In this document: positions 1 to 9,348 of the stretch, piece after piece | Position numbering within the stretch: position 1 is the first letter of the stretch | How the letters are laid out: each line of letters begins with the position of its first letter | DNA from: Geminicoccaceae bacterium | Lineage (GTDB): Bacteria; Pseudomonadota; Alphaproteobacteria; Geminicoccales; Geminicoccaceae | Assembly (NCBI GenBank): GCA_020638465.1 | Contig: JACKIM010000002.1 | Location: 1,364,001-1,428,000, forward strand | Length of the DNA: 64,000 nucleotides | Direction: 5' to 3' | Made by a program: the position numbers and the translations under genes | The notes under the pieces: model-generated | The model's database searches: none | What the model saw: only the letters and a program-made list of their open reading frames with translations | Told to the model about the DNA's origin: nothing

Positions 1-411
1 ATGACCGAACAGCAGCAGCGCGAAGCTCTTGTGAATGCCGAGGAAATTGAGGAACAGCAGCAGTGCCACGGCGAGCACGACCTCGGGAACAAGGATCGGC
101 GCGATCAGCAGGGTGGATATCGCATTGGCTCCGGGCACCCGGTAACGTACCAGTGCGAGGCTGGCCAGTACCCCGAAGGTCGTCGAGATCAGCGCCGTCA
201 GGAGCCCGAGCACGACCGAGGTCCGAAAGGCGCGCAGGATGGCCTCGTTCTGCGCCAGCTCGACGAACCAGCGAAGGGACAGGCCGGTCATCGGAAAACT
301 GCCGAACTGGTTGGCGTTGAAGCTCAGCAGCACGACGACCGCGACCGGCAGGAACATGAAGAGATAGACAAGAACGGCCCAGCCGCGGATCAGCGGCCAT
401 CCCCGGCGCAT
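1..411 (-). CDS. ABC transporter permease, PotC-like, partial
   Basis: This is the inner-membrane permease of a spermidine/putrescine-type ABC importer. Only the first 137 codons are present because the gene runs off the left edge. The visible part begins MRRGWPLIRGW, followed by hydrophobic segments and the family phrase LSFNANQFGSFPMTGLSLRW, which is typical of PotC-type subunits. The EAA loop would lie beyond the edge. Its ATG overlaps the stop codon of the upstream permease by one base (TGATG), so the two are translationally coupled subunits of one transporter. The substrate cannot be read from the permease; polyamine-type family membership does not prove polyamine transport. Confidence 0.88.
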   Translation of the reverse strand, partial: MRRGWPLIRGWAVLVYLFMFLPVAVVVLLSFNANQFGSFPMTGLSLRWFVELAQNEAILRAFRTSVVLGLLTALISTTFGVLASLALVRYRVPGANAISTLLIAPILVPEVVLAVALLLFLNFLGIHKSFALLLFGH

Positions 412-1289
412 CAGCCCAGTCCCTTCATCAGTTGCGCCATTCCGAGGTAGCGGTTGTAGATGGCCACCAGTGCGCCGAGAACCGCCAGCAGCATCAGGCT
501 GAGCGCCGAACCCAATGGCCAGTTGAGCTGGGTGATGATCGCCTCGAACACCAGGTTCGCGAACATCGCATCGGTCGGGCCGCCCAGGACCAGCGGCGTG
601 ATGTAGGTCCCGGCACCCAGCACGAAGCACAGCAGCCCGCCCGCCGCCAGTCCCGGCAACGAAAGGGGAAGCGTGACCTCCAGAAAAGTCTGCCAGCGGG
701 TAGCACCCAGCGAGTTGGCGGCATCCTCCAGATTGGTATCGATGCCATCGAGGCTGACAAAGACATTGAGGATCATGAACGGAAGCAGGAAGTGCACAAG
801 TCCCAGAATGACGGTGGTCTCGTTGTAGAGAATGTTGAGGGGTTCATTGATGATCCCGACGGCCAGCAGGGCCGTGTTGAGCGCCCCCGACACGCCGAGG
901 ATGTTGATCCAGCTCAGGGTCCGGATGATGTAGCTGATCCAGAAGGGCAGCATCAGGAGCAGCAGGAGAATAGCCTTGTTGCCGCGCGACCTTGCGATGA
1001 AGTAGGCGGCCGGATAGCCCATCAGGGCACAGGCCAGTGTGGTGATCGCGGCAATGCGCAGGGTGCCGATCAGGATGTCGCGATAGAACGGGTCGGTCAG
1101 CGCTTCGTGCCAGTTGTCCAGATGGAAGCCCATCTCGTCCGCGCCGGTCGCCGTGCGCAGCCAGAAGCTGTAGACCGCGATGAACATGAGCGGCACGAAC
1201 AGAAGCAGCGTTACCGACCCCAGGGCCGGAGCCAGCAGGATCCACGGCTGGCGCGCCTCGCGGGCTTCGACGGACATTCCGCTCCCCAT
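411..1289 (-). CDS. ABC transporter permease, PotB-like
   Basis: Inner-membrane permease of a spermidine/putrescine-type ABC importer, 292 residues, about six membrane segments. The EAA loop that contacts the ATPase is visible around residue 195 (DAANSLGATRWQTFLEVTLP). It is the first permease of a pair with the PotC-like gene downstream. Start at 1289 is possible; an in-frame ATG at 1277 preceded by GGGGAG is an alternative that shortens the protein by four residues. The LysR gene at 1367 is divergent, 77 bases away, and is the obvious candidate regulator (inference). ATPase and binding protein are not in the window and probably lie to the left. Confidence 0.9.
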   Translation of the reverse strand: MGSGMSVEAREARQPWILLAPALGSVTLLLFVPLMFIAVYSFWLRTATGADEMGFHLDNWHEALTDPFYRDILIGTLRIAAITTLACALMGYPAAYFIARSRGNKAILLLLLMLPFWISYIIRTLSWINILGVSGALNTALLAVGIINEPLNILYNETTVILGLVHFLLPFMILNVFVSLDGIDTNLEDAANSLGATRWQTFLEVTLPLSLPGLAAGGLLCFVLGAGTYITPLVLGGPTDAMFANLVFEAIITQLNWPLGSALSLMLLAVLGALVAIYNRYLGMAQLMKGLG

Positions 1290-1359
1290 TCATGGTCTCT
1301 TGCCGAAAAGGATGCGAAGTGGCACGTCATAGATCAAATAGATAATGAGAATTTCGATT

Positions 1360-1374
1360 ATAGACAATGTCTAT
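1360..1374 (+). promoter_or_regulatory. Candidate LysR operator over the start codon
   Basis: The 15 bases ATAGACAATGTCTAT form a perfect 7-bp inverted repeat with a 1-bp centre. They contain the T-N11-A spacing typical of LysR binding sites. The site overlaps the first ATG (1367) of the LysR gene and lies in the divergent promoter region of the permease operon. Binding here could repress the regulator's own expression. Not demonstrated. Confidence 0.5.
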
Positions 1375-2359
1375 GAAGCACCATGACCCCGCCGGCAGAC
1401 ATGGCCGGGGCAGCGAACCGGAGCGGATCCTGCGCGAGCTGGACTGGAATTTGCTCCGTACCTTCGTCGTCCTGGCCGAGAGCCATTCGATCACCGAGGC
1501 GGCACAGCGCCTGCGGCTGAAGCAGCCTTCGGTCTCGGCGGCCCTGAGGCGACTCGAGGACCGGATCGGCCGCAAGCTCCTCGACCGCTCGCCCGGCCGC
1601 TACCAGCTGACGGATGCCGGGCAGCTGCTCTATCGCGAGGCGGTCGAGATCCATGGCTCCGTCCTGCGGCTCTCGACCCTGATGCGGGACCTGACCGACG
1701 ACGTTCAGGGGCATGTGCGGATCAATGTCGCCAGCCACGTGACCTGCCCGCTGTTCGATGCGGCCCTGGCGCGGTTCCATGCCGCCCACCCGCATGCCAC
1801 CGTCTCGATCGACGTGCGTTCGAGCGCCGAAGCAGTGGCGGAAGTCATGGCCAAGCGGGCATCCTTCGCCATCTGCCTGGTCCGCGACCACAATCCGAGG
1901 CTCGAATACAGGCGGCTCTATCGGGAGTATTTCGGCCTGTTCTGCGGACCTCACCACCCGCTGTTCGGACGGGAGGACCTCGAACCCGGCGACCTCGCCG
2001 GACACGGCTCGGTCAGTTTCGAGACCGATCACCTGCAGGACGTGCTGCGGCCGGTGACCATGATGCGCGTCCAGGCCAGGCTGGCGCAGCGGATCACCGG
2101 ACTTTCCAGCCACCTGGAGGAAGTCCGCCGCATGATCATTGCCGGTCTTGGCATTGGTCCCCTGCCGGTCCATGTCGCCAGACGGGATGTCCGCGACGGC
2201 CTGCTCTGGCAGCTTCCCCCTCATGCCGGGCTGCCGGCCATCGACGTTCACGTCGTCTGGAACACTCATGCCGTGAAGAACCGCGCCGAGGAACTTCTCC
2301 TGGCCAGCCTCCTCGACATGATCGAGGCAACCCCGATGGAAGAGCGAACCTATACCTGA
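1367..2359 (+). CDS. LysR-type transcriptional regulator
   Basis: DNA-binding regulator of 330 residues. The N-terminal winged helix-turn-helix is clear (LLRTFVVLAESHSITEAAQR, then KQPSVSAALRRLE), followed by the linker helix and a LysR substrate-binding domain. An N-terminal extension of about 22 residues precedes the usual LysR start. Two ATGs, 1367 and 1373, are in frame and both lie in the candidate operator, so the exact start is open. The gene is divergent from the PotB/PotC-like permeases, an arrangement common for LysR regulators and their targets. The effector is unknown. Confidence 0.92.
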   Translation: MSMKHHDPAGRHGRGSEPERILRELDWNLLRTFVVLAESHSITEAAQRLRLKQPSVSAALRRLEDRIGRKLLDRSPGRYQLTDAGQLLYREAVEIHGSVLRLSTLMRDLTDDVQGHVRINVASHVTCPLFDAALARFHAAHPHATVSIDVRSSAEAVAEVMAKRASFAICLVRDHNPRLEYRRLYREYFGLFCGPHHPLFGREDLEPGDLAGHGSVSFETDHLQDVLRPVTMMRVQARLAQRITGLSSHLEEVRRMIIAGLGIGPLPVHVARRDVRDGLLWQLPPHAGLPAIDVHVVWNTHAVKNRAEELLLASLLDMIEATPMEERTYT

Positions 2360-2387
2360 AGGGAAGCCGAAGCCGGTCCCGCGGCGG

Positions 2388-2984
2388 TCAGCTCGTCCCC
2401 GGCAGGGCAGCGAGGATCGACGCGTTGAGCTCGTCCAGCAACCGGCTCAGCGCCAGGGCGTGGCTCGCCTTGTCCTCCGGATTCGCAACCTCGACCTGCT
2501 CACTGACATGACGCCGGGCAATTTCGCGGTCGCGGGAATCGACGATGCTCCAGTCCGCGTCGAGATGCGCGACACCACCGGCATCGGTATCGAAACGGGT
2601 AAAGTTGACCTCGATCCCGTAGTCGAACTCGGACTGGCGGCGTTCGGGCAGGCGCAACACCAGCTGCACATGCGGCTCGCGCTGCAGGTCGGCCGCCATG
2701 GTCCGCTGGATCAGCGTGTCCAGCGGTTCGATCCAGTTGTCCAGGTCGGCCAGCTCCATGCGGGTCTCGTCGATCTGCACGACCAGTTGCGGCCGGTTGA
2801 GATAGGCCGGCAGGCCGATGGGCGCCAGTGCCAGAACCACGCTCCCTTCGGCCGTCTCCGTGGCGGCCGTCTCCGTGGCGGCCGGCGCCGGTTCGACAGC
2901 CGCCAGCGTGTAGAACCGGGTTGGCGGAGTTTCGCTGCAGGCGGCCAGCAGCAGGACCAGCAGCAGACTTGTCCGGCGAATCAT
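2388..2984 (-). CDS. pqiC: PqiC-type ABC transport auxiliary lipoprotein
   Basis: Outer-membrane-anchored lipoprotein of the Pqi envelope lipid transport system, 198 residues. The signal peptide ends in a lipobox (LLAAC, Cys near residue 16). The mature part begins with the family feature TRFYTLAAVEP and continues as a PqiC/DUF330-type domain. The start overlaps the pqiB stop by four bases (ATGA), so it is coupled to pqiB. In the known system PqiC forms the outer-membrane end of the periplasmic PqiB tube. The gene order pqiA-pqiB-pqiC is the usual one. Confidence 0.9.
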   Translation of the reverse strand: MIRRTSLLLVLLLAACSETPPTRFYTLAAVEPAPAATETAATETAEGSVVLALAPIGLPAYLNRPQLVVQIDETRMELADLDNWIEPLDTLIQRTMAADLQREPHVQLVLRLPERRQSEFDYGIEVNFTRFDTDAGGVAHLDADWSIVDSRDREIARRHVSEQVEVANPEDKASHALALSRLLDELNASILAALPGTS

Positions 2985-4678
2985 CTGAAATTTCCTCCCT
3001 TGCCGCGCAACAACGCTTCCGGATGCCGTTCGAGATACTGGGCGAAGACGCGCACCGACCGCGCCGCCTGGGTCAGCTCGCGCATGAGCTCGCCGGCGTC
3101 ATAGGGCAGGCCGCCGTCCTTATCGAGCACATCCTGCGCATTCTTCGCGGTCTGGCTGACCCGCCGCATGGTCTCGCGCAGCTCCGCCATCAGCGGCGGG
3201 CTGTTGTCGGCCAGGTCGCCGGTGAAACGCCGGATGCTGCGGGCCGTCTCCTGGACCTCGGCGAGCAACTGGTCGATTTCCGGGGAACCTGCCCTGGAGG
3301 CGATCATCTCGACGGTGCGCCGCATGTCCTCGGCGATCTTCTCCAGCGGCAGGTCCTCGATGCGCGAAACGAACTGCTGCACGGTCGCTTCGAGAGCGTC
3401 GAGATCGCTCGGGATGGTCGGCATCACGGGAATGTCGCCGGAACGGTCGAGAGACGCCTCCCTGGCGTTGCGCTCGAAGACCAGGTCGACATAGAGGTCG
3501 CCGGTGATGAGGCTTGCCGTCTTGAGCTGGGCTCGCATCCCCAGCCCGATCAGCGTCTCGAGTTCGGCGTAGGCGGCATCGTCATCCCGGACGGCATTGT
3601 CGCCGTTGATCCGCTGCGGATGGATCTCGATGACGACCGGAATGGTGATCTGCTTGCTGGCTTCGTCGAGATGCAGGCTGATGTCGCTCACCTCGCCGAC
3701 CTTCATGCCGCGGATCTCGACCGGCGCGCCGGGGCGCAGGCCGCGCACCGACCCGTCGAAATAGGCAAGGAGCGGCACCGAACGGGTGTAGCGCGCCTCG
3801 CCGACGCTGGATTCATCGGGATAGAGGGTGAACTGGTACTTCTCGCCAGCCCGTTCGGATGTCTTGAAGTCGGGCGTATCGAAGGTGATTCCACCCGTCA
3901 GGAAGCTCTGCAAGGTGCCGATCTTGACCCCGAAGCCACCGCTTCCGGCCTGCACCTGGACCGCCGATTCGATCCAGAACCGGCTCGCCTCCAGCACCAT
4001 CTCGTCATAGGGCGCATGGATGAAGATCGGGATGTCGAACCGCTCCCTGTCCTCATTGAGCTTGTAGTCGAGCACCTGCCCGACCTCGAACCCCTTGTAG
4101 TAGATGGGCGTTCCGCGGTTGATGCTGCTGAGGTTCTGGCTTTCGAGAACGAAGCGGCGGCCGGGAACATCGAAGCGGAGCAGCGGCGGCTCGTCGAGAC
4201 CCTTGAATGCGCTCGCCTCCTCTCCCCCCTTGCCCGGGTCGACCGAGATGTAGGACCCGGAAACCAGCGTGTCGAGACCCGACACGCCGCTGGTTCCCAC
4301 CCGCGGCTTGACCACCCAGAAACGCGTCTCGTTGTTCATGTAGGGGTGAAAGCCCGGTACCATCTCGGCGGTCACCAGCACGCTCTTGAGGTCGTCGCTG
4401 ACCTGGACCCTGACCACGTCGCCGACCACCACGTCCTTGAACTTGACCTTGGTGCGCCCGGCTTCGAGGCCCGCCGCATCGGGGAAGGTGATGACCACCT
4501 GCGGCCCCTTGTCGGCGAAATGGCGATAGCCGAGCCAGCCGGCGATCAGAATGGCCGCCAGCGGCACCAGCCAGATCACCGACAGGCCATGCCGTTGCCG
4601 GGTATGCGCCTCGGGTACCGTGTCGGAGGTGCCGGTATCCTTGTCAGACACGATCATTTTCTCCCAGATCTTCTGCAT
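2981..4678 (-). CDS. pqiB: PqiB-type MCE-domain protein
   Basis: Periplasm-spanning MCE protein of 565 residues that in the known Pqi system forms a lipid-conducting tube between membranes. A cytoplasmic N-terminus is followed by one membrane helix (LSVIWLVPLAAILIAGW, about residues 33-50) and three MCE repeats starting near residues 55, 170 and 300. A C-terminal helical region follows, as in PqiB. It overlaps the pqiA end by 35 bases if it starts at 4678; ATG 4657 is an alternative. Length is close to the E. coli protein. Confidence 0.93.
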   Translation of the reverse strand: MQKIWEKMIVSDKDTGTSDTVPEAHTRQRHGLSVIWLVPLAAILIAGWLGYRHFADKGPQVVITFPDAAGLEAGRTKVKFKDVVVGDVVRVQVSDDLKSVLVTAEMVPGFHPYMNNETRFWVVKPRVGTSGVSGLDTLVSGSYISVDPGKGGEEASAFKGLDEPPLLRFDVPGRRFVLESQNLSSINRGTPIYYKGFEVGQVLDYKLNEDRERFDIPIFIHAPYDEMVLEASRFWIESAVQVQAGSGGFGVKIGTLQSFLTGGITFDTPDFKTSERAGEKYQFTLYPDESSVGEARYTRSVPLLAYFDGSVRGLRPGAPVEIRGMKVGEVSDISLHLDEASKQITIPVVIEIHPQRINGDNAVRDDDAAYAELETLIGLGMRAQLKTASLITGDLYVDLVFERNAREASLDRSGDIPVMPTIPSDLDALEATVQQFVSRIEDLPLEKIAEDMRRTVEMIASRAGSPEIDQLLAEVQETARSIRRFTGDLADNSPPLMAELRETMRRVSQTAKNAQDVLDKDGGLPYDAGELMRELTQAARSVRVFAQYLERHPEALLRGKGGNFR

Positions 4679-5903
4679 CCCAAATCAATCGCGGGTCGAA
4701 CCGCATCGCGGCAAACATCGTCAGGATGACGACCGAGGCGAAGGCAAGCGCTCCCGGCCCGGGCTCGATGGTCGCAATCTGCCCGAGATCGACCAGGGCC
4801 GCCAGCAACGCGATCATGAACACGTCGACCATCGACCACGGGCCGATCACCTCGATGATGCGATAGAGCTTCGTGCGGTCGCGGGCCGACCGGCGCCCGC
4901 CGAACCGGACGGTTATCAGCAGGTAGGTCAGCACCGCCAGCTTGAGCACCGGCACCAGGATACTCGCGAACAGGACGAGCAGGGCCACCGGGACCATGCC
5001 GTGCTCCAGGAGCGTGAACACCCCACTCATGATCGTGTCCGGCTCGCTCTGGCCGAAGGAGACCACGCGCATCACCGGCAGCAGGTTGGCCGGAACGTAG
5101 AGAATGATGGCGGCGATCACCAGCGCCAGGGTACCGGCCATGGCATCGTTCTTGCGGCGATGCAGCGCCGAACCGCAGCGGCTGCATTGGCCATGGGCGG
5201 TACGGTCGTCGTTCAGCTGGCCGCAATCGTGGCAGGCCACGAGATGCCGGGGCGACGCCCCGTCCCGGCGCTGCGGCTCCAGCATGTCCCAGGCTTCCTG
5301 GCGGTTGAAGACGAATTCGGCCGCCGCAAGCAGCGGGATCAGCATGGCCAGCGACCACAGCCCGGCATGCAGCTCCAGCCGCGCGAGCTCGATCAGCTTG
5401 ACGTAGCCGACGATCACTCCCAGCAGGAAGACCTCGATCATGGACCAGGGACGCAGGATCACCATCCAGCGCAGCCCCGTGGCCAGCCAGCGCCCGCGCA
5501 TGCCCAGCCTGAGGGCGCCCAGCACCACGGTGGCGATGGCGATCTTGACGCCCGGCACGACCGTTCCGACCATCATGACCAGGAGCCCGAGGGGCCACAT
5601 GCCGGCATGGGTCAGCGCGACCGCGCCTTCCCAGAGCCGCGTGGTCAGTTCCCGGCCTTCCAGTTCGAAGGTCATGAACGGCAGCGTGTTGGCCGTGATG
5701 AACAGGGCTCCGGCGGCGATGTTCAGCGCCAGTGCGCTCTCGATGCTGTTGTCGTGGGCCACCGCCAGGCTGGCGCCGCAACGCCGGCAATAGGCGCCCT
5801 CGCCGCCCCGCATCGGACCCAGGCGATGCAGGGTTCCGCAATCATGGCAGGCCACGAGCGGCGTTGCCGGGGATGCTGGCATATCGGCGGTTTCAGCAGT
5901 CAT
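4644..5903 (-). CDS. pqiA: PqiA-type integral membrane protein
   Basis: Inner-membrane partner of PqiB, 419 residues from the chosen ATG at 5903. Two homologous halves are visible, each with a zinc-ribbon-like CxxC pair (CHDCG...CRRCG and CHDCGQL...CSRCG) followed by about four membrane helices. This is the PqiA architecture, and the length matches E. coli PqiA. The reading frame stays open upstream to 6026, but those residues do not resemble the family, so the later start was chosen; no strong Shine-Dalgarno sequence decides it. First gene of the pqiABC operon. Regulation by oxidative stress is known in E. coli but not visible here. Confidence 0.9.
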   Translation of the reverse strand: MTAETADMPASPATPLVACHDCGTLHRLGPMRGGEGAYCRRCGASLAVAHDNSIESALALNIAAGALFITANTLPFMTFELEGRELTTRLWEGAVALTHAGMWPLGLLVMMVGTVVPGVKIAIATVVLGALRLGMRGRWLATGLRWMVILRPWSMIEVFLLGVIVGYVKLIELARLELHAGLWSLAMLIPLLAAAEFVFNRQEAWDMLEPQRRDGASPRHLVACHDCGQLNDDRTAHGQCSRCGSALHRRKNDAMAGTLALVIAAIILYVPANLLPVMRVVSFGQSEPDTIMSGVFTLLEHGMVPVALLVLFASILVPVLKLAVLTYLLITVRFGGRRSARDRTKLYRIIEVIGPWSMVDVFMIALLAALVDLGQIATIEPGPGALAFASVVILTMFAAMRFDPRLIWDAEDLGENDRV

Positions 5904-6255
5904 GGCGGTAACACTTGCTCGATGAACCCATGAAGGAGGTGGCCGTTCCGGCAACATTGATACGGACGAAACCGGCGATTGGCCGTGCCTTCGAGACAGG
6001 ATCGCGCCCCGAAAACAGTCTGGCACGCATCGTGACCGTCGCGCTCTCTCCTATCCCCGATCCGCGCCCTGTCAAGAGTATGGCCGGTCAAATCGGACCG
6101 AATGAGATACCCGGCGATGGTGGCAAGCGGTTCGTGACGAAAGGTCACATGAACCGCGAGATCGTGTCCGGGTTTGGATCAGCAAGGATGGAAACATTGT
6201 TTTTATGATTTTATTCCTTGACTCTCATGCTGCCTTTCCATCATAACCTCCCCCC
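5904..6255. other. Intergenic region between pqiA and an unknown gene
   Basis: About 350 bases between two divergent genes. It must hold the pqiABC promoter and that of the downstream gene, but I see no convincing -35/-10 pair. Short open frames here lack start signals and family features. The part around 6190-6240 is locally AT-rich and is the best place for promoters. Confidence 0.4.
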
Positions 6256-7041
6256 ATGTCCCACACTTCTCCCACACCCCCCATATTGCCGCGCAAACTC
6301 GCCGGCCGGGTCTTTCGCTGGGGCGCGCCTCGTTTCCTGAAGGTGTGCTGGCTGGTGGTGACCGGGCGGCGCGGGGTGCTGGCCGGGCCGCAGGTCCGGC
6401 TTGATATGGCGGAGGTCGACGGGCTGGAACATCTGCCGCATGTGGCGGGTGTCCTGTCGGCGATGCGGGCGGGACTGTCCCCACATGGCGGTCATGGCCT
6501 CCGGGCGATCCTCCACCGCCTGCTGCTGTTCCACTCCCGCGACTGGTTCCGCCAGTTGCAGGACAACTCCCTGGCGCAATCCGTCGCCTCGGCGGATGGT
6601 GCCGAAAGGGCATGGCTGGATCGTGCCGGACGCAGGGGAATGGGGAATGTCATCACCTCGCTGCTGAAGTCGGTGGCCAGAGGGATCGACGTGCCGGATG
6701 TCTGCCCGGTGCCATGGTCGCTCACGAAGGACACTCCCGGGGCGGCGAAACCCGCAAGAACGAGGAAATCCCGCAGCGAGGAGGAAAGGCTCCGCGCAAG
6801 GGGACGGTCCCGCCTGCTCAAAAGTCTCCACGAGCATATCCTCGACGCGATGATGACGACCCCGCAGGCGGGTGCGTTTGCCATCTTCGCGCCCGACGAG
6901 CTGCGCCTCATCCGCGCGCTCCCGCCCGGCGATTTCCCCGACCTGCCGCCACCGCCCGTGCCGCCCGTGCCAGCGAGGCGGCCGCTGCCGGTGTGCAAAC
7001 CCCACCCCGTGTTCGGAAAATCGCTCTCCGGCATCCCCTGA
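6256..7041 (+). CDS. Hypothetical protein, unknown family
   Basis: A 261-residue protein that I do not recognise. It has a basic N-terminus (PRKLAGRVFRWGAPRFLKVCW), a leucine-rich middle (LRAILHRLLLFH) with no clear membrane helix or signal peptide, a strongly basic stretch near residues 168-190, and a proline-rich tail (PDLPPPPVPPVPARRPLP, near residues 229-246). The opposite strand is also open, but its translation is rich in Arg and His in the way shadow frames are, so the plus strand is preferred. No Shine-Dalgarno sequence is obvious before the ATG. It stands alone between divergent pqiA and a convergent operon. No function is proposed. Confidence 0.6.
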   Translation: MSHTSPTPPILPRKLAGRVFRWGAPRFLKVCWLVVTGRRGVLAGPQVRLDMAEVDGLEHLPHVAGVLSAMRAGLSPHGGHGLRAILHRLLLFHSRDWFRQLQDNSLAQSVASADGAERAWLDRAGRRGMGNVITSLLKSVARGIDVPDVCPVPWSLTKDTPGAAKPARTRKSRSEEERLRARGRSRLLKSLHEHILDAMMTTPQAGAFAIFAPDELRLIRALPPGDFPDLPPPPVPPVPARRPLPVCKPHPVFGKSLSGIP

Positions 7042-7095
7042 CGCCTTTGCGCGAGTCTATTCTACAGTGGAAATTGTGGGGTTGGGCCTTCCTCT

Positions 7096-8055
7096 CTAGA
7101 CCGGCAGCACCATGCCCACTCCCCGCTCGGTCGCGCGCTGGAAGACGCGGGCGGCGGCAGCGGCATCGGCGAGGCCGATACCGGCGAAAATGAGCGCGGT
7201 CCGGCCGGAATGCATCTCCTCGCCGGCGAGCCTGCCGGCAACGAGATCGGCGATTTCGCCACGATAGAGCTCGGGCTTTGCCAGTTGCTCGGTGGCGGCC
7301 TGCGAGCTGTCGTCGGTGATGATGAGGTCGAGGGCGTCGAAGGTTCCGGGTTTCCAGGAGATGCCGAGATCGACCATGGCGAGAAAGGCGTGGCCGGCGG
7401 TCCGGTCGCAGTCGAGGAAGGCAGGAGTACGCGGAACGACCGGCGTGGTGGTGACGACGATGTCCATGCCGGCCATGGCGTCGTGCGGATCGGCGAAGGC
7501 AGCGGCTTCGAGGCCCTGTTCGCGGGCTTCCGCGGCGAAGCGTTCGGCGGTTTCGAGGCGGCGGCTGCAGGTCTGGATGCGCCCGATGGGAAAGATCCGG
7601 CGCAGGGTGTCGAGGTGGGTACGGGCCTGCAGGCCGCAGGCAATGAAGCCGATGGAGCGGCTGTCCGGCCGGGCCAGGTGCCTGGCCGCGACGGCGGTGA
7701 TGGCGGCGGTGCGCGCGCCGGTGATCCAGCGGGCATCCATGACGGCCAGCGGCATGCCGGTGCGGTTGTCGGAAAGCACGATGGTGCCGGCGATATGCGG
7801 CAGGCCGGTACCGGCGTTGTCGGCAACGCCCACCCATTTGATGCCCGCCTGGGCCGGATGTTCCAGGACACCGGCGGAAGCGAGGAAGGCGGTACCGTTG
7901 CCGGAGTGCAGGCCCATCTTGGGTTTCATGGTCGCGGCACCGCGGGCCTTGGCCTCGAACATCGCTTCCACCGCCTCGACGATGTCCGATGGCGGGATGG
8001 CGAGGCTCTCGATGTCTGCACTGGACAGGTAGAGCAGTTCCTTGCCGGGTTGCAT
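7096..8055 (-). CDS. Ornithine cyclodeaminase / mu-crystallin family protein
   Basis: NAD(P)-dependent enzyme of the ornithine cyclodeaminase/mu-crystallin family, 319 residues. Family features include the conserved Lys in GIKWVG, the Arg in DARWITGARTAA and a Rossmann motif in the order GFIACGLQAR. Members either cyclise ornithine to proline or reduce imino acids such as pyrroline-2-carboxylate. The neighbour is a D-amino-acid dehydrogenase-like flavoprotein, which yields imino acids, so a reductase acting on a cyclic imine is plausible (inference). The start has GGAG seven bases upstream. It is last in a LysR-flavoprotein-reductase unit. Confidence 0.88.
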   Translation of the reverse strand: MQPGKELLYLSSADIESLAIPPSDIVEAVEAMFEAKARGAATMKPKMGLHSGNGTAFLASAGVLEHPAQAGIKWVGVADNAGTGLPHIAGTIVLSDNRTGMPLAVMDARWITGARTAAITAVAARHLARPDSRSIGFIACGLQARTHLDTLRRIFPIGRIQTCSRRLETAERFAAEAREQGLEAAAFADPHDAMAGMDIVVTTTPVVPRTPAFLDCDRTAGHAFLAMVDLGISWKPGTFDALDLIITDDSSQAATEQLAKPELYRGEIADLVAGRLAGEEMHSGRTALIFAGIGLADAAAAARVFQRATERGVGMVLPV

Positions 8056-8088
8056 GGGTTTCTCCGTTGTGTGGTGGTTTGGCCCGGG

Positions 8089-9348
8089 TCAGAAGAATAG
8101 CCGGTCGGGGGCGTAGGGCGAAAGATCGATGCCCGGATCGCGACCGGCGACGATGTCGGCGATGATCCGTCCGGTGAGCGGACCCAGCGTGAGGCCGATA
8201 TGCTGGTGGCCGAAGGCGAACAGGACATCGGGATGCCGTTTCGAGCGTCCGAGTACCGGCAGGCCGTCGGGCAGCGACGGGCGGTGTCCCTGCCACTCGC
8301 CGAGGATCCCGTCGTCGAGGCCCTTGACGTAGGTGCGGGCGATGGGGACCAGCCGGCGGACGGCGCGATAGTCCGGCGGGGCGTCGACGGAGGCCAGTTC
8401 GACGCCGGAGGTGATGCGCAGGCCGTCCAGCATGGGGGCCATGACGAAGCCGCGCTCCAGCGCCTGCAGGGTGTATTGCGGGGCGATCTCCGGCATGGGC
8501 AGGGTGACGTGGTAGCCGCGCTCGGTATCCAGAGGCACGCGATGGCCGGCATCGGCCGCGAGGCCGCGGGAGAAGGCGCCTGCGGCGATGACGATGACAT
8601 CGAAGGGGTGGCGGTCGTCCTCCGTGACGATGCCGTGGGCGCCACCCAGCAGGTCGAGTCCCAGGACCTTCGCCCTGAGGTGCCTTCCGCCACCTTCGAA
8701 GAAGGTCTCCACCAATCGCCGGGTATAGGCGATCGGGCTGGTGACCCGGCGGTTGGCAGTGAGGTGGAGGGCATGGGTCACATCGTCGGCGATCGATGGC
8801 TCGACCTCGCGGATGACGCCGCCCTCGAGCACGTCGAAGGGCACGCCGCAGCGTTGCAGGAACTGGCGTTCGAGGCCGGTGGCGGCATCGAAGGCGGCAC
8901 GGGACCGGGCCAGCTTCAGCCAGCCGCCGCTGCGCACCAGCTCGCCGGCGCCACAGCGCTGGATGAGGGTATCGTGCGCACCGCCCGCCCTTTCGACCAG
9001 GGCACGGATCGAGCGGCTGTGCCGTTCCACCCGCGACCAGCGGCTGGCCAGCATGAAGCGCGCAAGCCACGGCGCCAGCGAAGGCAGATAGCGCCAGCGC
9101 AGGCGCAACGGGCTGTCGCGGTCGAACAGCATGGCCGGGACCTTCTTCAGCGTGCCCGGCGTGGCAATGGGCAGCACGCTCGATGCGCTGAGAACCCCGG
9201 CATTGCCGAACGAGGTGCCCTCGCCCGGATCACGCGGGTCAACCAGGGTCACCTGATGGCCGTCATCCTGCAGGAACAGGCCGCAGCTGACGCCGACGAT
9301 ACCCGCTCCGATCACGGCGATGGACCGGGAGTGCGTGGATGAGGTCAT
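8089..9348 (-). CDS. D-amino-acid dehydrogenase-like FAD oxidoreductase
   Basis: FAD-dependent amine/amino-acid oxidoreductase (DAO fold), 419 residues. The N-terminus has the dinucleotide-binding motif AVIGAGIVGVSCGLFLQ followed by VTLVDPRDPGEG and the FGNAG signature common in DadA-like enzymes. The C-terminal part has the expected DGLPVLGRS and FGHQHIGLTLGP motifs. The frame is open far upstream, but the ATG at 9348 overlaps the LysR stop by four bases (ATGA) and begins right before the FAD motif. Substrate is unknown; D-amino acids or D-hydroxyproline would fit the neighbouring cyclodeaminase-family gene. Confidence 0.9.
   Translation of the reverse strand: MTSSTHSRSIAVIGAGIVGVSCGLFLQDDGHQVTLVDPRDPGEGTSFGNAGVLSASSVLPIATPGTLKKVPAMLFDRDSPLRLRWRYLPSLAPWLARFMLASRWSRVERHSRSIRALVERAGGAHDTLIQRCGAGELVRSGGWLKLARSRAAFDAATGLERQFLQRCGVPFDVLEGGVIREVEPSIADDVTHALHLTANRRVTSPIAYTRRLVETFFEGGGRHLRAKVLGLDLLGGAHGIVTEDDRHPFDVIVIAAGAFSRGLAADAGHRVPLDTERGYHVTLPMPEIAPQYTLQALERGFVMAPMLDGLRITSGVELASVDAPPDYRAVRRLVPIARTYVKGLDDGILGEWQGHRPSLPDGLPVLGRSKRHPDVLFAFGHQHIGLTLGPLTGRIIADIVAGRDPGIDLSPYAPDRLFF

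Noticed and set aside
6908..9070. A 720-codon minus-strand frame overlapping the cyclodeaminase and dehydrogenase genes
   Set aside because: It is a different frame of the same strand as two clear enzymes and is low-complexity Arg/Pro-rich.
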